Shown here: positions 38,137-46,192 of the stretch, piece after piece
How positions within the stretch are numbered: the first letter of the stretch is position 1
How the letters are laid out: every line of letters begins with the position of its first letter
Assembly: GCF_947495705.1 (NCBI RefSeq)
Contig: NZ_CANLZR010000016.1
Location: 1-48,165, forward strand
Direction: 5' to 3'
DNA from: an uncultured Phycicoccus sp.
GTDB taxonomy: Bacteria > Actinomycetota > Actinomycetes > Actinomycetales > Dermatophilaceae
DNA length: 48,165 nucleotides
Notes under the pieces: model-generated
Told to the model about the DNA's origin: nothing
What the model saw: the letters and a program-made list of their open reading frames with translations, nothing else
The model's database searches: none
Made by a program: the position numbers and the translations under genes

Positions 38137-39081
38137 TCAGCCGAGCCCGAGCGCGGTGAGCAGCCGGGCCACGGGGTTCTCCAGTCCGTGGCGTGCGGCG
38201 AGCTCGTCGAGGGCCAGCCGGTCGGCGACCTCCGCCGGCAGCGCCAGGTCGACGTCCGGGACGCCGGCGTCGCGCACGACCCGGACCACCTGCGGGGCGA
38301 CGTCGAGGTAGGCGGCCGCCGCCTCGAGGTTGGTGCGTCTGGCCCCCTTGATCGCCGGGTCTCCCGCGTCGACGGCGGCGCGCAGACCGGCGATCGAGCC
38401 GTACTGGGCGATGAGCGCCGCGGCCGTCTTGTCGCCGATGCCCTTGACGCCGGGAAGCCCGTCGCTGGTGTCGCCACGCAGCACGGACATCTCGAGGTAG
38501 GCCTCCCCGCTGCCCACGCCGTACTTCTCAGCCAGGTAGGCCTGGGTGACGATGTCGGGGTCGCGGACCCCGCCCTTGCCCGTGTATAGGACGCGGACGC
38601 CGTGGGCGTCGTCGACGAGCTGGAGGAGGTCGCGGTCCCCGGTGACGACGTCCACCGGCATGACGCCGAGGTGGCGCACGACGAGCGTCCCGATCACGTC
38701 GTCCGCCTCGTGATGCGCCAGGCCCAGGCGGGGGATGCCGACGGCGGCGAGGGCGTCGCGGATCAGGGGCACCTGGGGGGTGAGGTCGTCGGGGCTCTCC
38801 TCGGCGGTCGCCGAGCCCGTCGTCAGCCGGTGCGTCTTGTACGTCGGCACGAGGTCGACCCGCCACTGCGGCCGCCAGTCGTCGTCCCAGCACGCGACGA
38901 GGTGCGTCGGCCGGTGCGCGGTGACGAGCGTCGCGATCATGTCGAGGAACCCGCGCAGCGCGTTCGTCGGCGTCTCGTCGGGGCTCTTGCGCTGGTCCGG
39001 CACCCCGTAGAACGCTCGGAAGTACAGCGACGCGGAGTCCAGGAGCAGCAGCTTCGTCGGGCGACCGGGGTCCAGCGGCAT
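38137..39081 (-). CDS. 5'-3' exonuclease (T5/FEN family)
   Basis: This 314-residue protein matches the N-terminal nuclease domain of DNA polymerase I: LLLLDSASLYFRAFYG, an ACWDDDWR acidic cluster, EADDVIG, VTGDRDLLQLVDD, and the helix-hairpin-helix GVKGIGDKTAAALI. It would remove RNA primers or flaps. It is a stand-alone enzyme with no polymerase domain. The ATG has a TAGGCT -10 box (39093-39088) six bases upstream. Confidence 0.95.
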   Translation of the reverse strand: MPLDPGRPTKLLLLDSASLYFRAFYGVPDQRKSPDETPTNALRGFLDMIATLVTAHRPTHLVACWDDDWRPQWRVDLVPTYKTHRLTTGSATAEESPDDLTPQVPLIRDALAAVGIPRLGLAHHEADDVIGTLVVRHLGVMPVDVVTGDRDLLQLVDDAHGVRVLYTGKGGVRDPDIVTQAYLAEKYGVGSGEAYLEMSVLRGDTSDGLPGVKGIGDKTAAALIAQYGSIAGLRAAVDAGDPAIKGARRTNLEAAAAYLDVAPQVVRVVRDAGVPDVDLALPAEVADRLALDELAARHGLENPVARLLTALGLG

Positions 39082-39087
39082 GCCGTG

Positions 39088-39093
39088 AGCCTA
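39088..39093 (-). promoter_or_regulatory. -10 box of the 5'-3' exonuclease gene
   Basis: TAGGCT on the minus strand is six bases before the ATG, predicting a leaderless mRNA. Confidence 0.5.
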
Positions 39094-39186
39094 TGCCGTC
39101 GTGGCTCGGTGGCGACTCGCGGCGCGCAAACCGCCGTGACGCCGGCGGACGTGGTTTGCTCGGTCCGATACGACCGGGAGGAACAC

Positions 39187-40029
39187 GTGGACTTCAGCAC
39201 CGTCGACTCGGCCCTGACGGGGACGCGCTTCATGACGAGCGCGCAGGCCAGGGTCATGTACGACTTCGTCGTGGAGCACCGGCTCGCCCGGGTGCTCGAG
39301 CTCGGCTTCGCCCACGGCAAGTCGTCCTGCTACCTCGCGGCAGCGGTCGAGGAGGTCGACCCCGAGCGCGGCCACGTCACGACCATCGACCGCACCGACG
39401 CCGAGCGGCGCGACCCGAACATCTGGGAGCTCGGTCGACGCACCGGCCTGAGCGAGCGCATCACGCCCGTCATGGCGCACACGAGCTTCACCTGGGAGAT
39501 GATGAAGCTGCTCCGGGAGGACCCCACGCCACGGTTCGACCTCGTGTACATCGACGGCGGCCACACCTGGGACACCACCGGCTTCGCGTTCCACCTCGCC
39601 GACCGGCTGCTCGTGCCCGGCGGCTGGATGGTCCTGGACGACCTCGACTGGACCCTCGGCGGCAGCGACTCGATGCGCGAGAAGACCTGGGTCAAGCGGC
39701 TCAGCCCCGAGGAACGGGACAGCGGGCAGGTCCGCCTCGTCTTCGAGCTGCTCATGCAGGGCGGCGGCTACGAGCAGTGCCACGAGGTGGGGAAGTGGGG
39801 TTTCGGCCGCAAGCCGGCCGGTCCGGTCACGCCGGTGGTCGGCTCGACCGCCCGGGTCCCTCGCGTGGCGCTCCCCCCGACCCACGCTCCGCGGCGGCCC
39901 CGGGACCTGCGGGACCTCGTCCGCCGCACCGTCCCCGTGGAGGTGCGCCGCTCGGTGCTGCGGGTCGCGCCCGAGTGGGCGCACCGCCTCTACCGGCGTG
40001 GCGCTGACCGGACGGGAGCCACCCACTAG
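39187..40029 (+). CDS. class I SAM-dependent methyltransferase
   Basis: This 280-residue protein has a Methyltransf_24-like core: ARVLELGFAHGKSS (SAM motif I, near residue 35), VTTIDRTD, DLVYIDGGHTWDTT and LLVPGGWMVLDDLDW. After residue 210 comes a proline/arginine-rich extension of about 70 residues with no known domain. The substrate is unknown; relatives occur in polysaccharide and secondary-metabolite clusters. The GTG start has a GGGAGGA ribosome-binding site. The stop TAG forms part of the next gene's -10 box. Confidence 0.8.
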   Translation: MDFSTVDSALTGTRFMTSAQARVMYDFVVEHRLARVLELGFAHGKSSCYLAAAVEEVDPERGHVTTIDRTDAERRDPNIWELGRRTGLSERITPVMAHTSFTWEMMKLLREDPTPRFDLVYIDGGHTWDTTGFAFHLADRLLVPGGWMVLDDLDWTLGGSDSMREKTWVKRLSPEERDSGQVRLVFELLMQGGGYEQCHEVGKWGFGRKPAGPVTPVVGSTARVPRVALPPTHAPRRPRDLRDLVRRTVPVEVRRSVLRVAPEWAHRLYRRGADRTGATH

Positions 40030-40032
40030 GCT
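40027..40032 (+). promoter_or_regulatory. -10 box of the Lrp/AsnC gene, overlapping the methyltransferase stop
   Basis: TAGGCT ends seven bases before the GTG at 40040 and begins with the TAG stop codon of the methyltransferase. Confidence 0.6.
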
Positions 40033-40039
40033 CACGAGC

Positions 40040-40462
40040 GTGGAAGACCTGGACCGGCGGATCGTCGACCTTCTGACGGAGGACGGACGGATCAGCTACA
40101 CCGACCTCGGGAAGGCCCTCGGCATGTCGACGTCCGCCGTGCACCAGCGGGTTCGGCGCCTCGAGGAGCGCGGGGTGGTCAAGGGCTACACGGCCAAGGT
40201 CGACCACCGCGAGCTGGGGCGCGAGCTCACCGCGTTCATGTCGGTGACGCCCCTGGACCCGGCCGCCCCGGACGACATCCCGCAGCGCCTCCAGGACATC
40301 TCCGAGATCGAGGAGTGCCACTCGGTGGCCGGGGACGAGAACTACATCCTCAAGGTCCGGGTCGCCGCCCCCACCGACCTCGAGGAGCTCATCGGCCGCA
40401 TCCGTGGCGCCGCCAACGTCTCCACCCGGACCACGGTCGTCCTGTCGACCCCGTGGGAGTGA
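40040..40462 (+). CDS. Lrp/AsnC family transcriptional regulator
   Basis: This 140-residue regulator has the N-terminal helix-turn-helix (LDRRIVDLLTEDGR... SAVHQRVRRLEERG, about 3-45) and the C-terminal RAM ligand-binding domain (ECHSVAGDENYILKVRV, about 92-110). Such proteins respond to amino acids. The lysine genes start 1 kb downstream, so amino-acid-linked regulation of them is possible but unproven. The stop overlaps the next start (GTGA). Confidence 0.92.
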   Translation: MEDLDRRIVDLLTEDGRISYTDLGKALGMSTSAVHQRVRRLEERGVVKGYTAKVDHRELGRELTAFMSVTPLDPAAPDDIPQRLQDISEIEECHSVAGDENYILKVRVAAPTDLEELIGRIRGAANVSTRTTVVLSTPWE

Positions 40463-41034
40463 GCATCCCGGCAGGGCTCGCCACCGACCTGCACCGCTAC
40501 CTGCAGGACGCCCGCGAGGCGATGCTGCGGACGCTCGACGGCCTGTCCGAGTACGACGTCCGCCGGCCGATGACCCCGACCGGCACCAACCTGCTCGGGC
40601 TCGTCAAGCACCTCGCCGGCGTCGAGCTCGGCTACCTCAGCGAGTCGGTCGGCCTTCCCGCTCCGGCCCTGCCGTGGAACGAGGACGGCTCGGTGTGGGA
40701 AGGGGGCGACATGTGGGCCCGGGCCGACGAGAGCCGGGAGTGGGTCCTCGACCTGTACCGGGACGCCTGGCGCCGGTCGGATGCGGCCCTCGCCGAGCTC
40801 CCGCTCGATGCTCCTGCCGCCCCCGCGTGGTGGCCGGCGGAGACCCGGCAGACGACGTTCGGGCACCTCGTGGTGCGGGTGACCGCCGAGACCGCCCAGC
40901 ACGCCGGTCACGCCGAGATCATCCGCGAGCTCATCGACGGCCAGGCAGGCCCTGACCGCGCCGACATGGGCGACGACGCGTACTGGGCGGGCTACGTCGC
41001 CGTCATCCAGGCCGCCGCCGACACCCACCGCTGA
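40459..41034 (+). CDS. DinB family protein
   Basis: This 191-residue four-helix-bundle protein has the metal-binding histidines of the DinB superfamily, one in LVKHLAGVE (near residue 51) and a pair in AQHAGHAEIIREL (near residue 150). Members include mycothiol- and bacillithiol-dependent enzymes (thiol S-transferases, isomerases), which is attractive here as MshC is encoded in the window, but the partner thiol cannot be read from sequence. It is co-transcribed with the Lrp gene through a four-base overlap. Confidence 0.85.
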   Translation: MSIPAGLATDLHRYLQDAREAMLRTLDGLSEYDVRRPMTPTGTNLLGLVKHLAGVELGYLSESVGLPAPALPWNEDGSVWEGGDMWARADESREWVLDLYRDAWRRSDAALAELPLDAPAAPAWWPAETRQTTFGHLVVRVTAETAQHAGHAEIIRELIDGQAGPDRADMGDDAYWAGYVAVIQAAADTHR

Positions 41035-41041
41035 CCGCGCG

Positions 41042-41527
41042 CTACCGGGCGATGTCGGCGAGCGTGCCGCCCGTGACCCGGAGCAGGTCGGCGGGGGAGA
41101 GGCCGAGGTCCAGACCCCGCCGGCCGCCGGAGACGTAGACCACGTCGAAGAGCGCGGCGGTCTCGTCGAGCACCGTCGGCAGCGCACGCTTCTGGCCCAC
41201 GGGGGAGATGCCGCCGACGACGTAGCCGGTCGAGCGTTCGGCGGCGGCGGGGTCCGCCATCGTCACCTTCTTGACCCCGAGGGCGGCGGCCATCGCCTTG
41301 AGGTCGAGCTGGCCGGCCACCGGCACGATGCCGACGGCGAGCCCGGCCCCGGTGTCGACGAGGAGGGTCTTGAAGACCTGCTCAGGAGGCTGACCGAGCA
41401 CCTCGGCGGCCTCGAGCCCGTAGGAGGGCGCGGCGGGGTCGTGCTCGTACGGGTGCTGGGTGAACGCGACACCCGCCGCCGTGAGGGCCACGGTGGCGGG
41501 CGTCCCGGAGGGGGCTCGGCGGGCCAT
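41042..41527 (-). CDS. ybaK: YbaK-type aminoacyl-tRNA deacylase (Cys-tRNA(Pro))
   Basis: This 161-residue YbaK/EbsC protein hydrolyses mischarged tRNAs, typically Cys-tRNA(Pro). It has HPYEHDP, FKTLLVDTG with the catalytic-site lysine, VKKVTMAD, and GYVVGGISPVGQKRALPT. The ATG at 41527 has a TAGGCT -10 box (41540-41535) seven bases upstream. It is convergent with DinB, seven bases between stops. Confidence 0.93.
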   Translation of the reverse strand: MARRAPSGTPATVALTAAGVAFTQHPYEHDPAAPSYGLEAAEVLGQPPEQVFKTLLVDTGAGLAVGIVPVAGQLDLKAMAAALGVKKVTMADPAAAERSTGYVVGGISPVGQKRALPTVLDETAALFDVVYVSGGRRGLDLGLSPADLLRVTGGTLADIAR

Positions 41528-41550
41528 GACCGCGAGCCTACGACCGGCGG

Positions 41551-42996
41551 TCAGCCGAGGTCGGCCGCGGAGGCCTCGCGGCTGGCGACCGCACCGGCCA
41601 GGGCCGCCTTGTGGGCGCCCTCCACGTCGGTGTTGCGCCGCCACCACTCCTGCCCGCTCTCGGGCAGGGTGTAGATCGGGTCGTAGTAGACGTACTCACG
41701 CGAGAGCGCCTCGGCGTCGTCGCCCTCGATCGAGGTCCGGTAGTTCTTCTGCCAGTACGACATGCCCTTCTCGGTGTCGTAGCTGTGCACCTGGTGCACC
41801 CAGCGCTTGCCGACGAAGGGGACGTCGCAGACGATGCGCGGCGTCGCGAACCCGGGCAGGTAGCCCATGATGTGGTGCTGCAGCTCCTGGGCCTCGGCCA
41901 GCGAGAGCCGCCAGTGCTCCGAGAACGGGATCATGTCGCACATGTAGAAGTAGTACGGGGTGATGCTCGCCTCGTCCTGGAGCGCGAAGCACAGGTCGAG
42001 CAGCTGGCTGGAGGAGTCGTTGACCCCGCGCATGAGGACGCCCTGGTTGCGCACGTCGCGCACCCCGGCGTCGAGCATCGCCCGAGCGGCCGCCGCGACG
42101 AGCGGGGTGACCGAGCCGGCGCTGTTGACGTGGGTGTGGATGGCCAGCGACACCCCCCGCGAGCGGGCCTTGGCGCTGACCCGCGCGACGCCCTCGACGA
42201 CGTCGGGCTGGAGCCAGTGCTGCGGCAGCCCCATGAGCGCCTTGGTGGCGAGCCGGATGTCGCGGATGGTCTCGACGTCGAGGAGCTTGTCGAGGAAGCC
42301 CTCGAGGTTCTTCCACGGCATGTTCGCGACGTCACCGCCGGAGACGACGACGTCGCGCACGCCCGGGGTGCGCTGGAGGTAGTCGAGCATCGCGGCGTAC
42401 CGGTCGACCGGCTTGCCGGCCAGCTTGAGCTTGGCGAACTGTGGGGTCGAGTTGCCGACGAGGTCCATCCGGGTGCAGTGGCCGCAGTACTGCGGGCACG
42501 TCGGGAGCATCTCGGCGAGGACCTTGGTCGGGTAGCGGTGGGTGAGGCCCTCGACCGCCCACATGTCGTGCTCGTGCAGGCTGTCGCGGGTGGCGAACGG
42601 GTGGCTGGCCCAGTCGGTGCGGCGGTCGGAGAAGACCGGGAGCATGTACCGGCGTACCGGGTCGGCGTAGAAGGCCTCGGTGTAGGCGGCGCCGGCCGCC
42701 GGCGCCGGGGTGCCGGTGCTCGGCACCATCGTGTTGAGCATCTGCGGGGGCACGAGCATCGACATCGTGGCGCGCTCGGCCTGGTCGCGCTCGAGGTCGG
42801 CGTAGAAGCGGTCCTCGAGGAGGTCGCCCATGACGTCGCGCAGCTGTCCCACGTTCTTCACGCAGTGGGCGCGCTGCCACTGCGCGCTCTCCCACTGGGC
42901 GGACGTGACGTCACGCCAGCCGGGGATCCTGGTCCAGTCGGGTTCGACGAGCTCCTGCCGCTGGTAGGCATAGGGCTGCTCGATGCTCGGTGCCAT
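41551..42996 (-). CDS. kamA: lysine 2,3-aminomutase family radical SAM enzyme
   Basis: This 481-residue enzyme should move the alpha-amino group of lysine to carbon 3 using a 4Fe-4S cluster, SAM and PLP. The radical SAM motif CPQYCGHC (C167, C171, C174) and VVSGGDVANMP are clear. Where classical aminomutases bind PLP with a lysine in a PGGGGK loop, this protein has DVPFVGKRW (K397), so its PLP site is divergent. It is longer than the clostridial enzyme, with an extra N-terminal helix region. TATCCT (43009-43004) lies seven bases before the ATG. The divergent neighbour encodes a later enzyme of the pathway. Confidence 0.9.
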   Translation of the reverse strand: MAPSIEQPYAYQRQELVEPDWTRIPGWRDVTSAQWESAQWQRAHCVKNVGQLRDVMGDLLEDRFYADLERDQAERATMSMLVPPQMLNTMVPSTGTPAPAAGAAYTEAFYADPVRRYMLPVFSDRRTDWASHPFATRDSLHEHDMWAVEGLTHRYPTKVLAEMLPTCPQYCGHCTRMDLVGNSTPQFAKLKLAGKPVDRYAAMLDYLQRTPGVRDVVVSGGDVANMPWKNLEGFLDKLLDVETIRDIRLATKALMGLPQHWLQPDVVEGVARVSAKARSRGVSLAIHTHVNSAGSVTPLVAAAARAMLDAGVRDVRNQGVLMRGVNDSSSQLLDLCFALQDEASITPYYFYMCDMIPFSEHWRLSLAEAQELQHHIMGYLPGFATPRIVCDVPFVGKRWVHQVHSYDTEKGMSYWQKNYRTSIEGDDAEALSREYVYYDPIYTLPESGQEWWRRNTDVEGAHKAALAGAVASREASAADLG

Positions 42997-43003
42997 GCGT
43001 GGC

Positions 43004-43009
43004 AGGATA
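43004..43009 (-). promoter_or_regulatory. -10 box of kamA
   Basis: TATCCT on the minus strand ends seven bases before the kamA ATG. The remaining 75 bases up to the dehydrogenase start hold an AAGGAGG ribosome-binding site for that gene at 43070-43076, but no obvious -10 box was recognised. Confidence 0.5.
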
Positions 43010-43083
43010 CGGGATGGATGACGCCCGTGACACCTTTGGGCCGCAAGTCCTGCGGCGGCGTGTCGCTCGACAAGGAGGATTTC

Positions 43084-44139
43084 GTGCGCTCGACCCCCAG
43101 CTCACCTGTCGGCATCCACCGGGTGCTGGACCCGGCCGGTGCGTCGCTGCCCCAGGCCGCCCGGGTCCTGGACGCGGGGCCCGAGCTCTGGCCGGACGAG
43201 GTGCGGATCGACGTCGAGACCCTCAACCTCGACGCGGCGTCCTTCCGCCAGCTCATCGAGAAGCACGACGGCGACGGCGCGGCCGTCCGCGCGGAGGTGC
43301 TCGACATCGTCTCCGCCCGCGGGAAGATGCAGAACCCCGTGACGGGCTCCGGTGGGATGCTCGTCGGGACCGTGGCCGAGGTGGGGCCCGAGTCGCCGCT
43401 CGGTCTCGCGGAGGGGGACCGGGTCGCCACCCTGGTGTCGCTGTCGCTGACCCCCCTGACGATCACCGACGCGCTCGCCCGGTGGGACGGGCGCTCCGAG
43501 CGGGTCCCCGCCGCGGGGACGGCCGTGCTCTTCGGCCGCTCGATCGCCGCCCGGCTGCCGGAGGACCTGTCGGCCGACCTCGCCCTCATGGTCATGGACG
43601 TCTGCGGTGCCCCCGCGCTCGTGGCCCGTGTCGTCACCGAGTACCTGGAGCGGGGGAGTGCGCCCAGCGTCGCCGTCCTCGGCGCGGCCGGCAAGTCGGG
43701 CTCTCTGTCGCTGGCCGCCGCCGCCGCGTCGGGCGCCGGTCGACGGATCGGAGTCGTCCCTACGGAGGCCGAGGCCGCGCTGCTGCGGCCCACCGGGCTG
43801 GCCGACGAGGTCGTCGTCGCCGACGCCCGGTCCCCGCTGGGCCTCTCGGAGGCGGTGGCCGCGGCCGGGGGCCCGGCCGACATCACCGTCGTGTGCGTCG
43901 ACGTCCCGGGCTGCGAGCAGCCGGCCGTCCTCGCGACGGCACAGGGCGGCACGATCATCTACTTCTCGATGGCGACGAGCTTCGCCGCGGCGGCGCTGGG
44001 GGCCGAGGGCCTGGCCGCCGACGTGCGGATGCTCGTCGGCAACGGCTACGTGCCCGGGCACGCCGAGTACGCCGTGGGCCTGCTACGCCGGACCCCCGCC
44101 GTGCGAGCCCTCTTCGAGTCCCGGCTCGCCGACGGCTGA
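43084..44139 (+). CDS. kdd: L-erythro-3,5-diaminohexanoate dehydrogenase
   Basis: Kdd oxidatively deaminates 3,5-diaminohexanoate to 5-amino-3-oxohexanoate with NAD(P), a step of lysine fermentation after KamA and lysine 5,6-aminomutase. The 351-residue protein has the family start SPVGIHRVLDPAGASLPQAA, GSGGMLVGTVAEVG, and a Rossmann motif VLGAAGKSGSLS. The GTG at 43084 is set by AAGGAGG eight bases upstream. An ATG at 43018 in frame would add 22 residues not expected in the family. The cobalamin-dependent 5,6-aminomutase genes are not in the window. Confidence 0.92.
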   Translation: MRSTPSSPVGIHRVLDPAGASLPQAARVLDAGPELWPDEVRIDVETLNLDAASFRQLIEKHDGDGAAVRAEVLDIVSARGKMQNPVTGSGGMLVGTVAEVGPESPLGLAEGDRVATLVSLSLTPLTITDALARWDGRSERVPAAGTAVLFGRSIAARLPEDLSADLALMVMDVCGAPALVARVVTEYLERGSAPSVAVLGAAGKSGSLSLAAAAASGAGRRIGVVPTEAEAALLRPTGLADEVVVADARSPLGLSEAVAAAGGPADITVVCVDVPGCEQPAVLATAQGGTIIYFSMATSFAAAALGAEGLAADVRMLVGNGYVPGHAEYAVGLLRRTPAVRALFESRLADG

Positions 44140-44142
44140 CGG

Positions 44143-44535
44143 CTACCGCCCGTGCGACCGCAGCACGGGCATCTCGACGAAGTCCTCGACGTGGGCCAGC
44201 CGGAGCACGACCCGGGCCGGTGCCGGCATCCTGGCGAGGCCGACGTCGGTCGGCAGCCGCCGTGGCGCCCCGAGCTCGAGGACCTCGCCGCGCATTCGGA
44301 CGCGGCAGCCACCGGCGGCGCGGACGTTGCGGAGCCAGTCGACACCGGACCCGTACGTCAGCGCGAACGCCAGCGAGTCGCCGGACCTGAACGCGTTGAG
44401 CGGGACGCGGTAGTGCCGCCCGGTGCGGCGGCCCACGTGCTCGAGCTCGACGAAGGGGCCATGGCCCGCGACGTGGATCATCCCCTTGTTGAGCACGGCC
44501 TTGTTGAACCGCGTGACGGCGCGAGGCAACGGCAT
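44143..44535 (-). CDS. deazaflavin-dependent nitroreductase/quinone reductase family protein
   Basis: This 130-residue split-barrel protein resembles the Ddn family that uses F420 (GHGPFVELEHVGRRTGRHYRVPL, LTYGSGVDWLRNVRAAGG). It likely reduces quinones or similar compounds, though not every member binds F420. The ATG has TACCGT (44548-44543) seven bases upstream. It is convergent with kdd, three bases between stops. Confidence 0.88.
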   Translation of the reverse strand: MPLPRAVTRFNKAVLNKGMIHVAGHGPFVELEHVGRRTGRHYRVPLNAFRSGDSLAFALTYGSGVDWLRNVRAAGGCRVRMRGEVLELGAPRRLPTDVGLARMPAPARVVLRLAHVEDFVEMPVLRSHGR

Positions 44536-44542
44536 GCCAACG

Positions 44543-44566
44543 ACGGTACGCCGCTCGACCTAGAGT
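44543..44566. promoter_or_regulatory. divergent -10 boxes of the deazaflavin reductase and the amidohydrolase
   Basis: TACCGT on the minus strand (44548-44543) and TAGAGT on the plus strand (44561-44566) each lie seven bases before their start codons. Both transcripts would be leaderless. Confidence 0.55.
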
Positions 44567-44573
44567 GACCGGC

Positions 44574-46127
44574 GTGCCGACCACCCTCTACCGACGCGGA
44601 CGCGTCCGGACCCCCGAACACCCCCGCGCCACGGCCCTCGTCGTCGGCGACGACGGCCGCATCGCCTGGCTCGGCGCCGAGATCGACGCGGACCGGCACC
44701 TCGGCGCGGTCGACGGCGTGGTCGACCTCGACGGCGCCCTGGTCCTGCCGGGCTTCGTCGACGCCCACGCGCACCTGTCGCACACCGGGCTCGGGATGCG
44801 CAGCGTGGACCTCGCCGGGACCCGGACGGTCACCGAGGCGCTCGACCTCGTCGCCGAGGCCGCGCGCGTGGCTCCCGGCCGCCCGGTCTTCGCCCACGGC
44901 TGGCAGGAGCAGGACTGGACCCGCGAACGGGCGATGACCTCGGTCGAGCTGGATCGCGCGAGCGGCGGCGCGGTCGTCTACGCCTCGCGGATCGACGGCC
45001 ACTCGGCCGTCGTGTCCTCGGCCCTCGTGGACCTGTCCGGCGCGGCGGACCTCGACGGGTGGTCGTCGTCGGGGTTCCTCGTCCGGGCCGCGAAGAACGC
45101 GGCGCGGGCGGCCTTCGACGCCTCCCGGGCTCCTGCGGACCGGCGCTCGGACATCGAGGCCGCGCTGCGGGCCGCGGCCGCCGCCGGCATCGTCGCCGTC
45201 CACGAGTGCGGCGGCCCGCTGTTGACCTCCGCCGAGGACTTCGCGGACGTGCTCGACCTCGGTCGCCGCCCCGACCTCCCCGCGACGGTCGGCTACTGGG
45301 CCGAGGAGGTCACCGACCCCGAGCAGGCACGGGCGCTCGCGGCGCTGCACGGCGCCCACGGCCTCGGTGGCGACCTCAACATCGACGGGTCCATCGGGTC
45401 GCACACCTGCCTGCTGCGTGAGGACTACGCGGATGCACCGGGCAGCCGTGGCACCGCCTACCGGGATGTCGCCGCGGTTCGCGACCACGTGGCCGCCTGC
45501 GCCGCCGCGGGGGTGCAGAGCGGGTTCCACGTCATCGGGGACGCCGGGATGGACCTGGTGCTCGAGGGGTATGCGCAGGCCGCCGAGCTGGTCGGTGCGG
45601 AGGCCGTACGGGCGTCGCGGCCACGGCTGGAGCACGCCGAGATGGTCGACGCGGCCGGCATCGCGGTCATGGCGCGGCTCGGTGTCGGCGCGAGCGTCCA
45701 GCCCGCGTTCGACGCCTACTGGGGTGGGCGCGAGGGCATGTACGCCGAACGGCTCGGGCCCGACCGCGGCGTGGCGACGAACCCGTTGGTGGGCTTCTCC
45801 GCCGGCGGGGTCCGCCTCGGCTTCGGGTCGGACTCTCCCGTCACGCCGTTCGGCCCGTGGGCCGCGATCCGCGCGGCCGTGGAGCACCGCGACGAGTCCC
45901 AGCGGCTCGACTCCGCCACGGCGGTCGACGCGCACACCCGCGGCGGCTGGTCCCTGGCGGCCGAGGACGACGGGGGAGTGCTGCGGGTCGGGGCCCCGGC
46001 CTCGTTCGCCGCCTGGTCCGTGGCCGAGCCGGAGCCGTCCGGGCTGCCGGTGCTCGGCGGTGGCCTGCCGCTGCCGACGTGTCTGCTGACGCTGCGTGAC
46101 GGCGTTGTGCTGTTCGACGGGCGTTGA
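44574..46127 (+). CDS. amidohydrolase family protein (YtcJ-like)
   Basis: This 517-residue metallo-dependent hydrolase has the metal-binding DAHAHL (D63, H65, H67), an HECGGP histidine, FHVIGDAGM, and the conserved FGSDSPVTPFGPW aspartate. The family hydrolyses amide or related bonds; no substrate can be given. The GTG at 44574 is chosen over an upstream in-frame GTG at 44565 because the -10 box is seven bases before it. Confidence 0.9.
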   Translation: MPTTLYRRGRVRTPEHPRATALVVGDDGRIAWLGAEIDADRHLGAVDGVVDLDGALVLPGFVDAHAHLSHTGLGMRSVDLAGTRTVTEALDLVAEAARVAPGRPVFAHGWQEQDWTRERAMTSVELDRASGGAVVYASRIDGHSAVVSSALVDLSGAADLDGWSSSGFLVRAAKNAARAAFDASRAPADRRSDIEAALRAAAAAGIVAVHECGGPLLTSAEDFADVLDLGRRPDLPATVGYWAEEVTDPEQARALAALHGAHGLGGDLNIDGSIGSHTCLLREDYADAPGSRGTAYRDVAAVRDHVAACAAAGVQSGFHVIGDAGMDLVLEGYAQAAELVGAEAVRASRPRLEHAEMVDAAGIAVMARLGVGASVQPAFDAYWGGREGMYAERLGPDRGVATNPLVGFSAGGVRLGFGSDSPVTPFGPWAAIRAAVEHRDESQRLDSATAVDAHTRGGWSLAAEDDGGVLRVGAPASFAAWSVAEPEPSGLPVLGGGLPLPTCLLTLRDGVVLFDGR

Positions 46128-46180
46128 GGGCGCAGCGCACCTAGCCCGGCAACCCCACCAACTCCCAATATCCCCACTGC

Positions 46181-46186
46181 TAGCGT
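46181..46186 (+). promoter_or_regulatory. -10 box of the Abi-alpha-like gene
   Basis: TAGCGT ends six bases before the ATG at 46193, the same leaderless layout as the core genes, although the gene itself looks acquired. Confidence 0.45.
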
Positions 46187-46192
46187 GGCGCG

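Noticed and set aside
43018-43083. Upstream ATG extending kdd by 22 residues
   Set aside because: The GTG at 43084 has a strong AAGGAGG site and matches the family N-terminus; the extension does not.
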